In this document: piece after piece, positions 35,131-46,300 of the stretch | Position numbering within the stretch: the stretch's first letter is position 1 | Layout of the letters: every line of letters starts with the position of its first letter | Source: Rhizopus sp. PT2906 | Lineage: Eukaryota > Mucoromycota > Mucoromycetes > Mucorales > Rhizopodaceae | Assembly: GCA_025529335.1 (NCBI GenBank) | Contig: JAMYHX010000094.1 | Span: 1-64,000, forward strand | Length of the DNA: 64,000 nucleotides | Direction of reading: 5' to 3' | Position numbers and translations under genes: made by a program | Notes under the pieces: generated by a model | Told to the model about the DNA's origin: nothing | The model's database searches: none | What the model saw: the letters and a program-made list of their open reading frames with translations, nothing else

Positions 35131-35811
35131 TAAAAGATTTGTCTTACTGTGATGACCACGCCTCGGTCTTGGGGCGTTTATAATACTATGACATACATAT
35201 CCAGGTTCAATCAAAAGGCGCTTGTACGGCCGACTTTGCTTTGCCAGGAGCTCAAGGAAGCAAACTTTAAGACATTGAAGCTGACTGACGTGATGAAGAA
35301 ATTGTGCCCTTTCCGTATATTACACATGCATGTCAAAAGGGCTCTCTTCAATGTGTACTTCTTTACCAAAGGGCCATGCGTTCTTTTTAGCTAACAATGA
35401 GGATGCATCTAACTGAGTTAAAAAACCGTTGATGTTGATATCAAAGAATATAAGGCACATTCATTTAGGCCCGCCTCGAGTACTTTTGCAATACAAAGTG
35501 GCAATAATATCAATAGGATTAAACGATACGCACATTGATCTTATGGATCGGACATGTTTGAACAATGCTATTTGAAGCCTTTAAATTTACACACGGAAAG
35601 CTCAAGTATCACGAATTCAGTTGATGCGTTTCGTCTGGAATAAGTCGTCCAAATTTGCATTCAATATTTAAGTGTTACTCCCCTACAATTAATCTTCAGT
35701 AAGGCTTCTAGACCATTTGTATAATCAAACCTCTAAGCTGATATAGGGTATATAGCGTGATATAGTGCATAAATACCACATTATGTTTTTTTATCAATAA
35801 CGACTCATGGC
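35131..35811. other. Spacer before the inverted duplication
   Basis: No gene was recognised. A plus frame at 35149-35394 (81 codons) has no family features and no conserved neighbours. Confidence 0.45.
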
Positions 35812-36270
35812 ATTTTCAAACAGCGCCTGACGCAAACTAAATATTATAAAGGAACTTTTCTTTTTTTTTCTTTTCTTCTTTTATAAACTACGCACAAACA
35901 TGTCTCAAAGTGAACAAAGTAAATGGCACGAAAAGTTAGTTGGCAAGTATATAGTCGAAGATGACGCACCTACTACGCTTTCCGAGGGAGAGGTAAGCGC
36001 TTAAAAGAAAATTGCGTTTAAGGTTATTGATGTTTATGCATCCTAGTATGTTCGCGTCAAGGATTTACCAAAGCCAAACAGAGTCCTTTTTGCCAATAGC
36101 ATAATGACAATGGATTATAGAACAGACAGACTTAATGTTCATGTGGATGATAACATGAAAGTAAAAGGTGTTAGTTTTGGTTAAATGACAATGTCATTGC
36201 CAAGAGACCGTTGCCAAGGCAATATGTCTGTTAATAATAAAATTAAAGATGTATATTTTTTATAAACATT
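35812..36270. repeat. Left arm of a 459-bp inverted repeat
   Basis: The arm is the reverse complement of 36510-36968 (positions sum to 72780 without indels). From the promoter through coding exons, intron and 3' flank I see only two or three mismatches, all at the outer edge near 35821-35823. Each arm contains one complete I78 gene. Confidence 0.93.
35900..36184 (+). CDS. I78-type (potato inhibitor I-like) protease inhibitor, copy A
   Basis: Two exons (35900-35992, 36047-36184) give 76 aa without a signal peptide. WHEKLVGKYIVED near the start matches the W-x2-L-V-G lead of peptidase inhibitor I78 proteins. VLFANSIMTMDYRTDRLNVHVDDNMKVKGV matches the reactive-site loop and the DYR-x-DR core. 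Family members bind serine proteases tightly; intracellular fungal relatives are known to inhibit vacuolar or bacterial-type subtilases. The target here is unknown. The copy is identical, intron included, to the minus-strand copy B. Promoter and 3' flank are also duplicated. Confidence 0.82.
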
Positions 36271-36301
36271 CGGTCAGTTTTGTTGAAATGCATCGGTTAT
36301 C

Positions 36302-36481
36302 GTTGCCAACGGATCAGGACGACGTCTTCAAAAGGTTGGAACTAATAATAAATCAATAAAAAAGGGGCTGCGAAGAGGTGAGCAATCTGCTGTAAAGACA
36401 AAGATAAAGAAAGGCATGAATGTCACCATCATTGCGCCAATCTCCTATTATGGTCTCAAGCAGGGTTTTTTTTTTCAATAA
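36302..36481 (+). pseudogene. Transposase fragment in the inverted-repeat spacer
   Basis: A frame of 59 codons reads with the pattern KTKIKKGMNVTIIAPISYYG. This resembles the segment after the first DDE aspartate of Tc1/IS630-type transposases (a basic Thr/Lys stretch, G-x-N-V-T-I-I-x-x-I-S). It has no start, ends in a T-run and TAA, and lacks the catalytic DES and D motifs, so it is debris. Confidence 0.45.
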
Positions 36482-36509
36482 GCTGATTGAATAATAGTGA
36501 TATCATTAT

Positions 36510-36968
36510 AATGTTTATAAAAAATATACATCTTTAATTTTATTATTAACAGACATATTGCCTTGGCAACGGTCTCTTGGCAATGACATTGTCATTTAAC
36601 CAAAACTAACACCTTTTACTTTCATGTTATCATCCACATGAACATTAAGTCTGTCTGTTCTATAATCCATTGTCATTATGCTATTGGCAAAAAGGACTCT
36701 GTTTGGCTTTGGTAAATCCTTGACGCGAACATACTAGGATGCATAAACATCAATAACCTTAAACGCAATTTTCTTTTAAGCGCTTACCTCTCCCTCGGAA
36801 AGCGTAGTAGGTGCGTCATCTTCGACTATATACTTGCCAACTAACTTTTCGTGCCATTTACTTTGTTCACTTTGAGACATGTTTGTGCGTAGTTTATAAA
36901 AGAAGAAAAGAAAAAAAAAGAAAAGTTCCTTTATAATATTTAGTTTGCGTCAGGCGTTATTTGAAAAT
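36510..36968. repeat. Right arm of the 459-bp inverted repeat
   Basis: Mirror copy of 35812-36270, separated from it by a 239-bp spacer. Just inside this arm the sequence (36486-36509) continues to resemble the region around the stop of the gene ending at 35016, which the left arm does not. Confidence 0.93.
36596..36880 (-). CDS. I78-type protease inhibitor, copy B
   Basis: Exons 36880-36788 and 36733-36596 give the same 76-aa protein as copy A, with identical intron and flanks. The two copies converge tail to tail. Perfect identity means very recent duplication, ongoing gene conversion, or an assembly duplicate. The proximity of the eroded third copy favours real local duplication. Confidence 0.8.
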
Positions 36969-37211
36969 GTCAATACTATCCTTTAGAGGAATAAAAGCCG
37001 TTCTTATGTTCACCTAGTCATGTGCCTTTAAAAAAGCAAGAGACTAATTTCTGCAGCTCGATTCATGCTGTGGACACGAACTAGGCACGCCCACACCTGG
37101 TCATGCGTCATTCTCATTTTAAAGTCCTCTGATTTGTCAACGCCGTTCATCAATGCACCAGACTGTACCTTTTTTTTTTTCCTTTCCTTCCCACACGACG
37201 CAATAAATAAA

Positions 37212-38799
37212 ATGAACCTTGGAGATAAAAGCACTAATGAGATACTTTTTTTAAACTTCAATCAAGACTTTAGTTGTATATCAGTCGGAACTGAAAGAGG
37301 CTATAGGATATACAATTGTGATCCCTTTGGAAAATGTTATTCAAAACGTAAAGTCAAATAAAAACAAGTAATGATACTAATGTCGAATGTATAAATGTAT
37401 ATAGAATCAGGAGGAACAGGTATTGTAGAAATGCTTTTTTGTACTTCACTTGTTGCCTTGGTAGGTGCTGGTGAATGTCCTGCTCTCTCACCAAGACAAC
37501 TACAGATTATAAATACAAAAGTATATATATACAATATATGTGTGATAAAAGATAAAGATAGTAACTTTTGTGTATAACAGAGGCAAACAACTATCTGTGA
37601 ATTATCTTTTCCTACTGCTATCCTGGCTGTAAAGATGAACAGGAGGAGACTGATTGTAGTATTGGAAGAACAGATCTATCTATATGATATCAGTAACATG
37701 AAACTACTTCATACCATCGAGACCAACCCCAATCCAAATGGTAAGAGAATACCTTTGATATGAGAAAAAGAATAAATTAAACTTCAAATAGCCATCTGTG
37801 CCCTATCGCCTTCTAGTGAAAACTGCTTTATTGCTTATCCTGCACGTTCTTCTACTTCACCTTTTTCTCCAACTAGCCAATCTTCCAACACGCTTTATGT
37901 ATCTGGAGATGTAGAGTTGTTTGACGCACTTGGTCCACAAACGACAAACATTGTTCAAGCACACAAGAGTCCTATCAGCTGTCTATCGATGAACTCTGAG
38001 GGTACTTTACTTGCTACGGCAAGTGAAAAGGTATGTATGAGGCTCAAACCGTTTTTGTCATAATAACACTTTAATAGGGAACCGTGATTAGAATATTTTC
38101 AACACTGGATGCAACCAAAGTTTATCAGTTCAGACGAGGATCGTATCCTGCAAAAATTTATTCCATGTCATTTAACCTTGTCAGTTCTCTTTTATGTGTG
38201 TCTAGTGACACAGAAACTGTTCATATCTTCAAGTTGGCGGCAAACGGAAACAGTCCCGGCGCGGTTCATAATCATATATCATATGAGAAGGAATTACAAG
38301 AGAAAGAAGTGAATGGAAGAGGTTCTAGTGTTGGGTAAGACCCTTGCTCTAAAGAGGGCATATCAAAAAAGAAAGCTCATTTATTTTATTATAGTCAAAT
38401 GCTTCGACGTTCATCTATGCACTTGGGTCGTAATTTAGCTGGAAGTGTTGGATCTTATTTACCCGATGTTATCACCGAGATGTGGGAGCCTACTCGAGAT
38501 TTTGCTCAACTCAAGTTACCAAGCGCGGGTATAAGAAGTTTAGTGGCATTAAGCAGGTATAATCCCTATAGATGTCATTTTTCATTAATTAACCTTATTT
38601 ATGTAGTACTACGCCACAAGTCATGGTTGTCACATCCGAGGGTTATTTTTATCAATACAATATTGACTTGGAGAATGGCGGTGAATGTGTCTTACTCAAG
38701 CAATACAGGTAACTATAAGATATTAACCAAAGACTCTTTGTTTTGACTCTATTCTATAGCTTGCTGGAATCTTCTGATGATAATGTCTGTTCTGAGTAA
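37212..38799 (+). CDS. ATG18: PROPPIN, phosphoinositide-binding autophagy protein Atg18/WIPI
   Basis: Eight exons (37212-37347, 37405-37520, 37581-37740, 37792-38030, 38078-38334, 38395-38556, 38607-38708, 38760-38799) give 403 aa. WD-like blades are recognisable: LFLNFNQDFSCISVGTERGYRIYN, SLVALVGAGECPALSPRQLQIIN, SPISCLSMNSEGTLLATAS and GTVIRIFSTLDATKVYQFRRG. The FRRG motif binds PI3P and PI(3,5)P2. Family role: recruits Atg2 to autophagic membranes and, in yeast, controls Fab1 activity and vacuole size. SPRQLQIINTK after blade 2 fits Atg18/WIPI2 better than Hsv2, but paralog assignment needs a tree. Tandem with MAK5, 116 bp downstream. Confidence 0.9.
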
Positions 38800-38915
38800 T
38801 AATAAAAATATCTTTTTGGCATAAATATATAAAAAAAAAAAAGAGGTGGCTTTTTGACAAGGAAACTGTATTTCAATTTTTTGTATCATTTTTTGAGATC
38901 TAACGTTTTGATCCA

Positions 38916-41397
38916 ATGGCCATAAAAAAGAAGAACAACAACAATCTCAAAAAGAAAAAGTCTCAAATAGAATATGAAGAGCTAACAGGAGACATCGATT
39001 CTTGGGATTGGTCAGAATCAGCAGGAACTTCAGATGCTTTTTTGACAGACGACGTAGGAGGATTTCTTTGTTTGGAAGAAATTAGTGATGTCGAAATAGA
39101 ATATGAAGGAGACGAAACGACAGGAAAAGTAGCCAAGTTTAAAGTAAGGGAAAAGAGAAAAAAAAATAAAGAAAACGGTTTGCTTATTATTTTCTTAGAG
39201 AATCAAAAAAACAGATCGTAAACCAGCAAAGAAAGCTGAACCTACTGCTCCTCTCAGTATTGAGGAAACAGGCAAATACTACGATTTGGACACATTTGAT
39301 GAAGAATTGGCTGCCAAGACAGAGGATGGTACTAAGGATAACAAAGACAGTAAGATCGTACAGGGAGAGATCGATACAGTCGAAGATGAGATCGAAAGAG
39401 ATGACATGGAAATAACAGACACTACCGAAAAGCCAAATGATGACAATAAGCAAAAGAAAAGCGAAACACAGTCAAAAAAGACAAAGGCACAAAAGCTATT
39501 GGAAAAGAAAAAGAAGGACCTGGAAAGATTGATGGCACAAGTGAAAAAACTTGAAGAAGAAGTAGAAGTGACTGAAAAGGAGCCTAAAAAAGAAGAAGAA
39601 AAGAAAAAACCGGAAGGAAAGAAGCGACCGACAGTAGATGATGTTGACACAACTGTTGATGTATCTGCTTGGAACGACCTTCAATTGGCTGAGCCTATTG
39701 TAAATGCTTTGAAATACCATAAATTCAATACGCCTACACCTATTCAAGAAAAGACACTTCCTTTAGCCTTGAATGGTCGTGATATCATTGGTTCAGCCGA
39801 AACAGGTTCCGGTAAGACGCTGGCCTTTGGTATTCCCATTGTGCACTATCTTGCCACCCATCAGAAAGAAGGACTTGCTGGTTTGATTCTAACACCTACA
39901 CGTGAACTGGCCATTCAAGTGAAGGAGCATATCGCGAATATAGCATTATTCACTGACACACGTTGTGTGGCCATTGTGGGTGGTATGTCAGTTCAAAAGC
40001 AAGAAAGATTATTAAAGAACAAGCCTGACATTATTGTTGCCACTCCGGGTCGTCTTTGGGAGCTTTTTTCAAGCAATCAAGAATACATGGATATGTTGAA
40101 GCATATCAAATTCCTTGTCCTTGATGAAGCTGATCGTATGTTAGAAAAGGGCCACTTTGAGGAACTGACCAACATTTTGAATTCGATTTCCACCAAGAGA
40201 CAAAGTACAACGGATTGGCCAGAACAGGTGAAAGATGGTACAAGAAAAGTGTTGCCTCAAGATCTTGGCGTTCACCAGACGTTCATCTTTACCGCAACGC
40301 TCAACAAAGACATTCGCTTTAATGTCAAGGCAAAGAAGAGAAAGATCACACCTCAACCGACAGGCACAATGGATGATCTCTTGAGTCGTATTGAATTTGC
40401 TGATCAAGAACCAGCACTGATCGACATCACATCTGAAAATATGGTAGCATCTCGTCTGTTGGAAGCCAAGATTGAATGTCTTCAAAACGAAAAAGATATG
40501 TATGTCTACTACTTTGTTACACGCTATCCTGGCCGTACGATCATCTTTGTCAATTCAATTGACTCCATTCGTCGTCTGGTGCCCGTATTCAAATTGCTAA
40601 ACATTGAAGTACTCGGTTTACATGCTCAAATGCAGCAGAAGCAACGTTTGAAGAATTTAGATAGATTTAAGGCAAATGATAAAGCTGTCTTGGTTGCCTC
40701 AGATGTGGCTGCTCGTGGTTTGGATATTCCCTTAGTTGAACACGTCATTCATTATCAATTGCCACGATCAGGAGAGATTTATGTCCATCGAAGTGGTCGT
40801 ACAGCTCGTGCCAACCGTGATGGTGTTTCATTGCTGTTATGTGGACCAGAGGAAACAAAGGTGTATCAAAAGTTATGCCAGACTTTGAGAAAGGGAGAAG
40901 AATACCCCATGTTCCCTGTTGATCTAAATATCTTAAGGTCTATGAAGGAACGTGTTGAACTGGCAAGACAAATTGATTCCATTCAACATAGAGAATCAAA
41001 GCAAGCTCATGAACAAAATTGGATGCGTAAACTGGCACAAGAGATGGATGTTGAATTCGACGAAGACATGATGCAAGGAAATGGTCATCAAAAGTCTAAC
41101 AAGGAACTTCAACGAGAGAAAGCCAAGGTGAATGGCTTAAAGAGCCAGTTGCACCAGTTATTGCAAAAGCCTATATTACCTGCTGGTGTATCTAAAAAGT
41201 TCTTGACAGGTGGTCTTGTCTCTGGTTTAGTGGACAGACTTATAGAGAATAAAGGTAAAGATATACTGTTATAAAGAGAATTTTGACTAATAGTATATTT
41301 TATAGATCAAAAGGTGCTTCCTGCTTCAACAAATACAAAGGCCGTAGATGACTTGCACACTGTGAAAAAGCGCAAGACGAACAAAAGTAATAAATAG
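38916..41397 (+). CDS. MAK5: DEAD-box ATP-dependent RNA helicase Mak5/DDX24
   Basis: Three exons (38916-39143, 39199-41254, 41306-41397) give 791 aa. Basic N-terminus and a long acidic/Lys-rich coiled-coil linker precede the helicase core: Q-motif TPTPIQEKTLP, I AETGSGKT, Ia PTRELA, TPGR, II DEAD, III TATL, IV IIFVNS, V RGLD and VI HRSGRTAR. WNDLQLAEPIVNAL before the Q motif and the insert between motifs III and IV are as in DDX24/Mak5, a nucleolar helicase for 60S subunit assembly. All catalytic residues are present except that motif III reads TAT rather than SAT, which is common in this group. The stop is 19 bp from the stop of the converging EI24-like gene. Confidence 0.9.
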
Positions 41398-41416
41398 TTT
41401 AGAAATTCTTTTATTA

Positions 41417-42498
41417 TTATTGTTCCTTCTTTGATTGTTCAATTTTCTTTTCGGAAGAAACACGGATGCCGCTGACAAGACGGATGATGAGGATGACCAC
41501 ATCATTAAGTTTTCTTACAGGGTAAAAGATGGCGATTCTGTTTGGCAATATCCATTCTGATTGAGCATTGACACCGGATGCTAACTTTTGATTATATGGT
41601 GTACTTGCTTTTGGAGTTGCCAACATGGCCATGATGATGAACTATAAAAAGATTAGATACGAAAAAGCGGCATATTTTACAACTTACAAAAGGATAAACA
41701 AGGTTGAATATGGCACCAGATCGAAGAAAACTAAGGAAAAAGGTCAAAATGGTCATTGGAAATCCAAAGCCCAAGAAGAAAGACCAATGCTTTTCCATAT
41801 AGGATAGACGTTGTTCAATATTCCAACCCATATAGACCCACTTGTACCTAAGAAAGGTTAGTCAGCTGAAATAAGGTTAAGGTTAGATACTTACTCAAAA
41901 CAATAATAAGATGTTATGATACAATTCATCAGAAAAGATAGAAAGATTCCGATAAAAGGCACTTTAGACAAGAGTGCAGCAGTGATACCACAGTTGATGT
42001 ATAAAATAACCGTGTAGATACCAGAGGCTACATTCTGGACAGGATTTGTAGCTGTCTTTTGTTGCTGTTGACTAGCCTGAATCTGGTATGATTTCTCAGC
42101 TACCTTACTAAAGAACCGTCCGTTTAATCCGAGGAGCGTAAAGTACATCGGAAAGCCCAATAGATGCTATACGGTTTGATATTACTATCATCTTTCTTTT
42201 TGCATTTTTTTTTTAATACCACATAAGAACATCCAAGGAATGTTTTAGGATAATAGCTTTCTAAAAAGATCTGCCCGCCTAGAAATAATATTCCATTCAA
42301 AGCCAAAGTGGTCAGTATTGCCTTTTGAATGCTCTTTGAACTGTTGGTTATGTTAATATAAAGGTGAAATATGATACATAGATACATTTATTACGTGTAT
42401 AGTAATATAAACGACTTTGGCCAGCAAGAGGCATCCTCTAAGCCAGAGACAAAGTATGACCAATGCTGTTGAATGGGCGAATTGTTCAAGGTTGCCAT
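41417..42498 (-). CDS. EI24-like multi-pass ER membrane protein
   Basis: Five exons (42498-42395, 42340-42220, 42166-41895, 41847-41688, 41641-41417) give 293 aa. Hydrophobic spans lie in LTTLALNGILFLGGQIF, LLGFPMYFTLLGLNG, IYTVILYINCGITAALL-SKVPFIGIFLSFLMNCI and FFLGFGFPMTILTFFLSFL. The segment YKWVYMGWNIEQRLSYMEKHWSFFLGFG is the EI24 (etoposide-induced 2.4/PIG8) signature. Animal and plant relatives are ER proteins tied to autophagy. In fungi the role is less clear. The N-terminus begins HWSYFVSGLEDA. It is transcribed in the same direction as DAP1, 102 bp downstream of it. Confidence 0.8.
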
Positions 42499-42600
42499 CA
42501 AAGAATGAAAGAAAGAAAGAACGAAGAAAAAGTGAAACGGAGGATAGAGAAGGGGGGCGCGTGTAGACCTCTTTTTTTTATTGGATAAATGCTTTTTCCT

Positions 42601-43038
42601 TTAGTTATCAGGCACCACTTTTCCAACAATATTGTATCTTTTAGCAAAGAAAGCATACCACTGATCTAATGTTTCCATTTCTTTTGGAGTCAGTTCACTA
42701 TAGTCTGCGATACAATCTTCTGGTTTTAAAGAAGACTTTCCGAGAGCCTAATTTAAAATCGTGTCAATGAGGACTTAAAAAGAAGAAGAATAGCTATTAC
42801 CTTGGAGGAATCTTTCCCAGTAAATACGTTATATCCAGCACCCTTTCCATAAGATGCAGTGTTATTCGAAACGTCAAATACATCGCCTTTGATAGCTACA
42901 TAAATGGGAAGCGATGGGTCAGAGCCATCATACTTTTTAAGTTCTGAGACAGTAATGGGTGTTGTCTTTGGTGGTTCACTATGAATAGTGGTTAATTTCA
43001 GATACGTGTCTTATATTCTATAAACTCTACGTAGCCAT
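42601..43038 (-). CDS. DAP1: Membrane-associated progesterone-receptor-like cytochrome b5 protein
   Basis: Three exons (43038-43031, 42978-42801, 42747-42601) give 110 aa. The first coding exon is just 8 bp. The cytochrome b5-like haem-binding fold is seen as TVSELKKYDGSDPSLPIYVAIKGDVFDVS, then SYGKGAGYNVFTGKDSSKALGKSSL, with the Tyr residues (YDG, YGKGAGY) that coordinate haem in Dap1/PGRMC1. Family role: binds haem and supports the cytochrome P450 Erg11 in sterol synthesis. Unlike PGRMC1, there is no N-terminal membrane span, as in the short fungal forms. The C-terminus ends with WYAFFAKRYNIVGKV. Confidence 0.85.
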
Positions 43039-43376
43039 TTTATAATACAAGAAGATTAGTAAAAAAAAAAAAGAAAAAAAGAAAGAAAAATAACTTTATA
43101 TTTTTTTATTTTTTTTCCCTTTGTGTAAAACATGTAAGAAATAGTCTAGAGCGCGCCAAGGTTTATCTCTTTTTAAAAGAGGTCATTGATACATATTGAA
43201 TTCTTATGTTTTCTGCCTTGAAAGACAACAGAAAGAGAGAGAGAGAGAGAGAGAGAGACAGAAAAACAAAGTGAGGAAGTTAGAGTTAGAGTTTAACTGT
43301 TGTACAAGTGGCTATACATTTTTGATTGTCTCCCTCCTTTTTTCATTTTCCACTTTATCTCTTTTTATTTTGTCGA
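43039..43376. promoter_or_regulatory. Divergent promoter of DAP1 and FAB1
   Basis: 338 bp between the two start codons. It contains A- and T-rich tracts near DAP1 and a (GA)n microsatellite at about 43232-43258, within the probable FAB1 leader. Confidence 0.5.
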
Positions 43377-46300
43377 ATGGAAAAGGCACATCAGCCAGAT
43401 TATGAAGATCCTGGCTCATTAACAAGTTTTAACATCATTGCAGAAGGAGACGAGGAAGGCCTTATTTCAAAAATATTTTCCAAGTTTAAAACTGCCGTAT
43501 CTGGCCCACAGCACCAACAACCCGTACCAATACCCACTGAGATATTAGAGAGCGTAGAGCAAGAGAATAGCCTAATAATAGCCAGTAAAGAAAGACATCC
43601 GACCATAAAAACGATCAATCCTACGCCAACAAAAGAAGCGGATCTATCGATCAAATCTCTTCATGAATCAAGTTCAACAACTGTCAAACCAGAAGGTTCA
43701 TCCATGATAATGATACCTTTAACAAAGACATCATCCTGTGATAGTGACACTCAATCAGTAATGACCAATTTTTCTGTATCCAACACAAATTCACTCAGTA
43801 GGATGCTCAATCGATTACGAGGCGGTGAGGCAGACAGCGGCAACAAGGATTTTTGGATGCCTGACGAACAGTGTCGAGAATGTACAGACTGTAATGCGCC
43901 CTTTAACCTGTTTCGAAGAAAGCATCATTGCCGTACATGTGGTATGCTTTTTTAAGCTCCTTAAGTCTGTAAAAGATGAAACTCATCCTTATTTGTAGGA
44001 AGAATATTTTGTTCAAAGTGTCTCAACAACACAATCCACACAAGCCATACTTTATTACGTGTCTGTAACGATTGTTATATCAAATTTGAAGATCGTCCTC
44101 CAGATGATTTGATATCCATCCATGACACATACTCGGGTGATTCTGAAACACTGCAACAGTCTGCTCAGGACAGTGACGAGGAATTTGAAAGAACAAATAG
44201 CTTAGAAATACAACGTCCCAATCTGGATCTTCATTTTTCTTTATCCACATCTTCACATCATACCACCAGTGATGCTGAGATCGGTATCAAAAAGCTATTA
44301 ACATCTACTTTCCTGAGGACTACACCTCGATCACGAACAAGCACCATGAATTCTTTAGCCGTCGAAAGTAGCTTAGCCATGTTAGAATCGCGTCAACTCG
44401 CTTCATCATCACCCATGCCATTCCGTCGTCATTCCTACTTGGCTAATGAAAATCCTTTAGGAACGCCTGTTCTTCAAAATGAGTATTATGAAGAAGATGA
44501 AGATGCAAGAAGGTGGGATAAGAGTCCTAGAAATCTTTTGAATTTCTTGGGAGGCACTGCTGCCAGTGGCAACAACACGGGTACGAATGAGCGGCCCAAT
44601 TCGGGGATTTTCAACAATATCTTTTTTGAAGATTATGCAACGACGTTTGACATTGGCTCTCCAACTCCGCTTCTAAGCACAAGTACAACGACGACGACAA
44701 CAGGGAAAACACAACCATGGTTGATGAGACCTGAACGTGCCATGAGAAGAAGATTGAGCTTGACGGATGGAACAGGCAATGGAAGCAACAATAATGTGAT
44801 TACTATTTCGACTAATAATTCATCTTCGACTATTCGACATAGTAGAGTAAGGACAAAGAGCCTTATGAGAAATATACCCATCACAAAGGCAACTATGGAA
44901 GCATCTACTTCCTCTCAGCTAGATACTAGTAACACTACCTGTACGGATACGAACAGCCCACGTAGCGCCACTCCAGATGTGGAGCAATTAAGGACACAGA
45001 TCGCTTCTTGTACACAGACGCATCAACAGTGGGATGAATCGTTTCTACATTTGATGCGCAACATGATTCGGCACTTTCTAGAGGTTGAAACGGAGGGACT
45101 GATCAAGAGCCCTGGTCCGTGGGAAGAGGTCATGATGAAATTACTACTCAAAATTGCTGACGAAGTACAACCACAGATAAGGATCCGAGATACATTTGAC
45201 ATGAACCATTATGTCAAAATAAAACGAGTTCCTGGTGGGACACCCAAGGACAGCTTCTCTGTGAGTGGTGTGGTTCTATCAAAGAACGTAGCGCACAAGC
45301 ATATGGTCCGAAAGATTGAGAACCCACGCATCTTGATTTTGAATTTTGATCTAGACGGATTCAGCGGTGAAGTGAACCGACATGAGTATCTTAAACTAGA
45401 TCGTTTATTGGCTTGGGAGCGTGACCATATGAATGCCCTGGTAGACCAGATCATCGGTCTAAAACCGTCTATCGTATTGATTGCCAGTCATGCTCCTCGT
45501 ACTGTCATTGACTTGTTGAACAAGGCTAATATTGTAGTCGTCTACAAGGTCAAAAAACAAAAACTCGATGCTATTGCTCGATGTGCTGATGCAGCCATAT
45601 TCAATTATAAAAACGACTTGTGGAATACGAGATCAGTGACTCAAGGGAAATGCAAGCTTTTTGAGACAATGACCATTATGCATGAATACCTTCCCAGTCG
45701 CCGTAAAACGTTCTTACTCTTTCACGAGTGTCCGAAAGATAGGGGTGCAACCATCATATTACGAGGAGGCGAACATAAGGTTCTGACGGTGATTAAGACA
45801 ATCATGAAGTTTATGGTGCAAGTGGTCAATAATCTCACTATCGAGGCACAGCTGCGCAAGGAATTTATTGAACTCAGGAAATGGTATCGTATTTATTATG
45901 AGGAAGAAGAGCAACAACAAGAAAAAGAAAAGACAGAAGAAGAGAGAGTCGTTAAGAAAATGGCCTCATTTGCTGAGAGATCACTCACGGATATTCGACC
46001 TGTCGACTCCCAAAGCATATCCGCATTATCCGTAGCTGAATCACATATAACTGTAAGTACATCAGCACCAGATGTAGTAACAACAAAGAAGAAAGGACAG
46101 CTTTATCAACAAGAGCCAATTATTGTTGAAGATGATGATATTTGCTTGACAGCCATCAATACAGTTTTAAAGCAATATCAAAATACAGTACTCTCTATTT
46201 CTCCTGGAGTCACATTACCTGTTCCTCATATCCTGATGAAACTACGAGACTCACAGAAAAAACTGATTGGTATCATTCGAGAAAGACTAGGGCCCACCAT

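Noticed and set aside
39279..39747. Minus-strand Ser/Phe-rich frames under the MAK5 gene
   Set aside because: Antisense shadows of the Lys/Glu-rich helicase linker.
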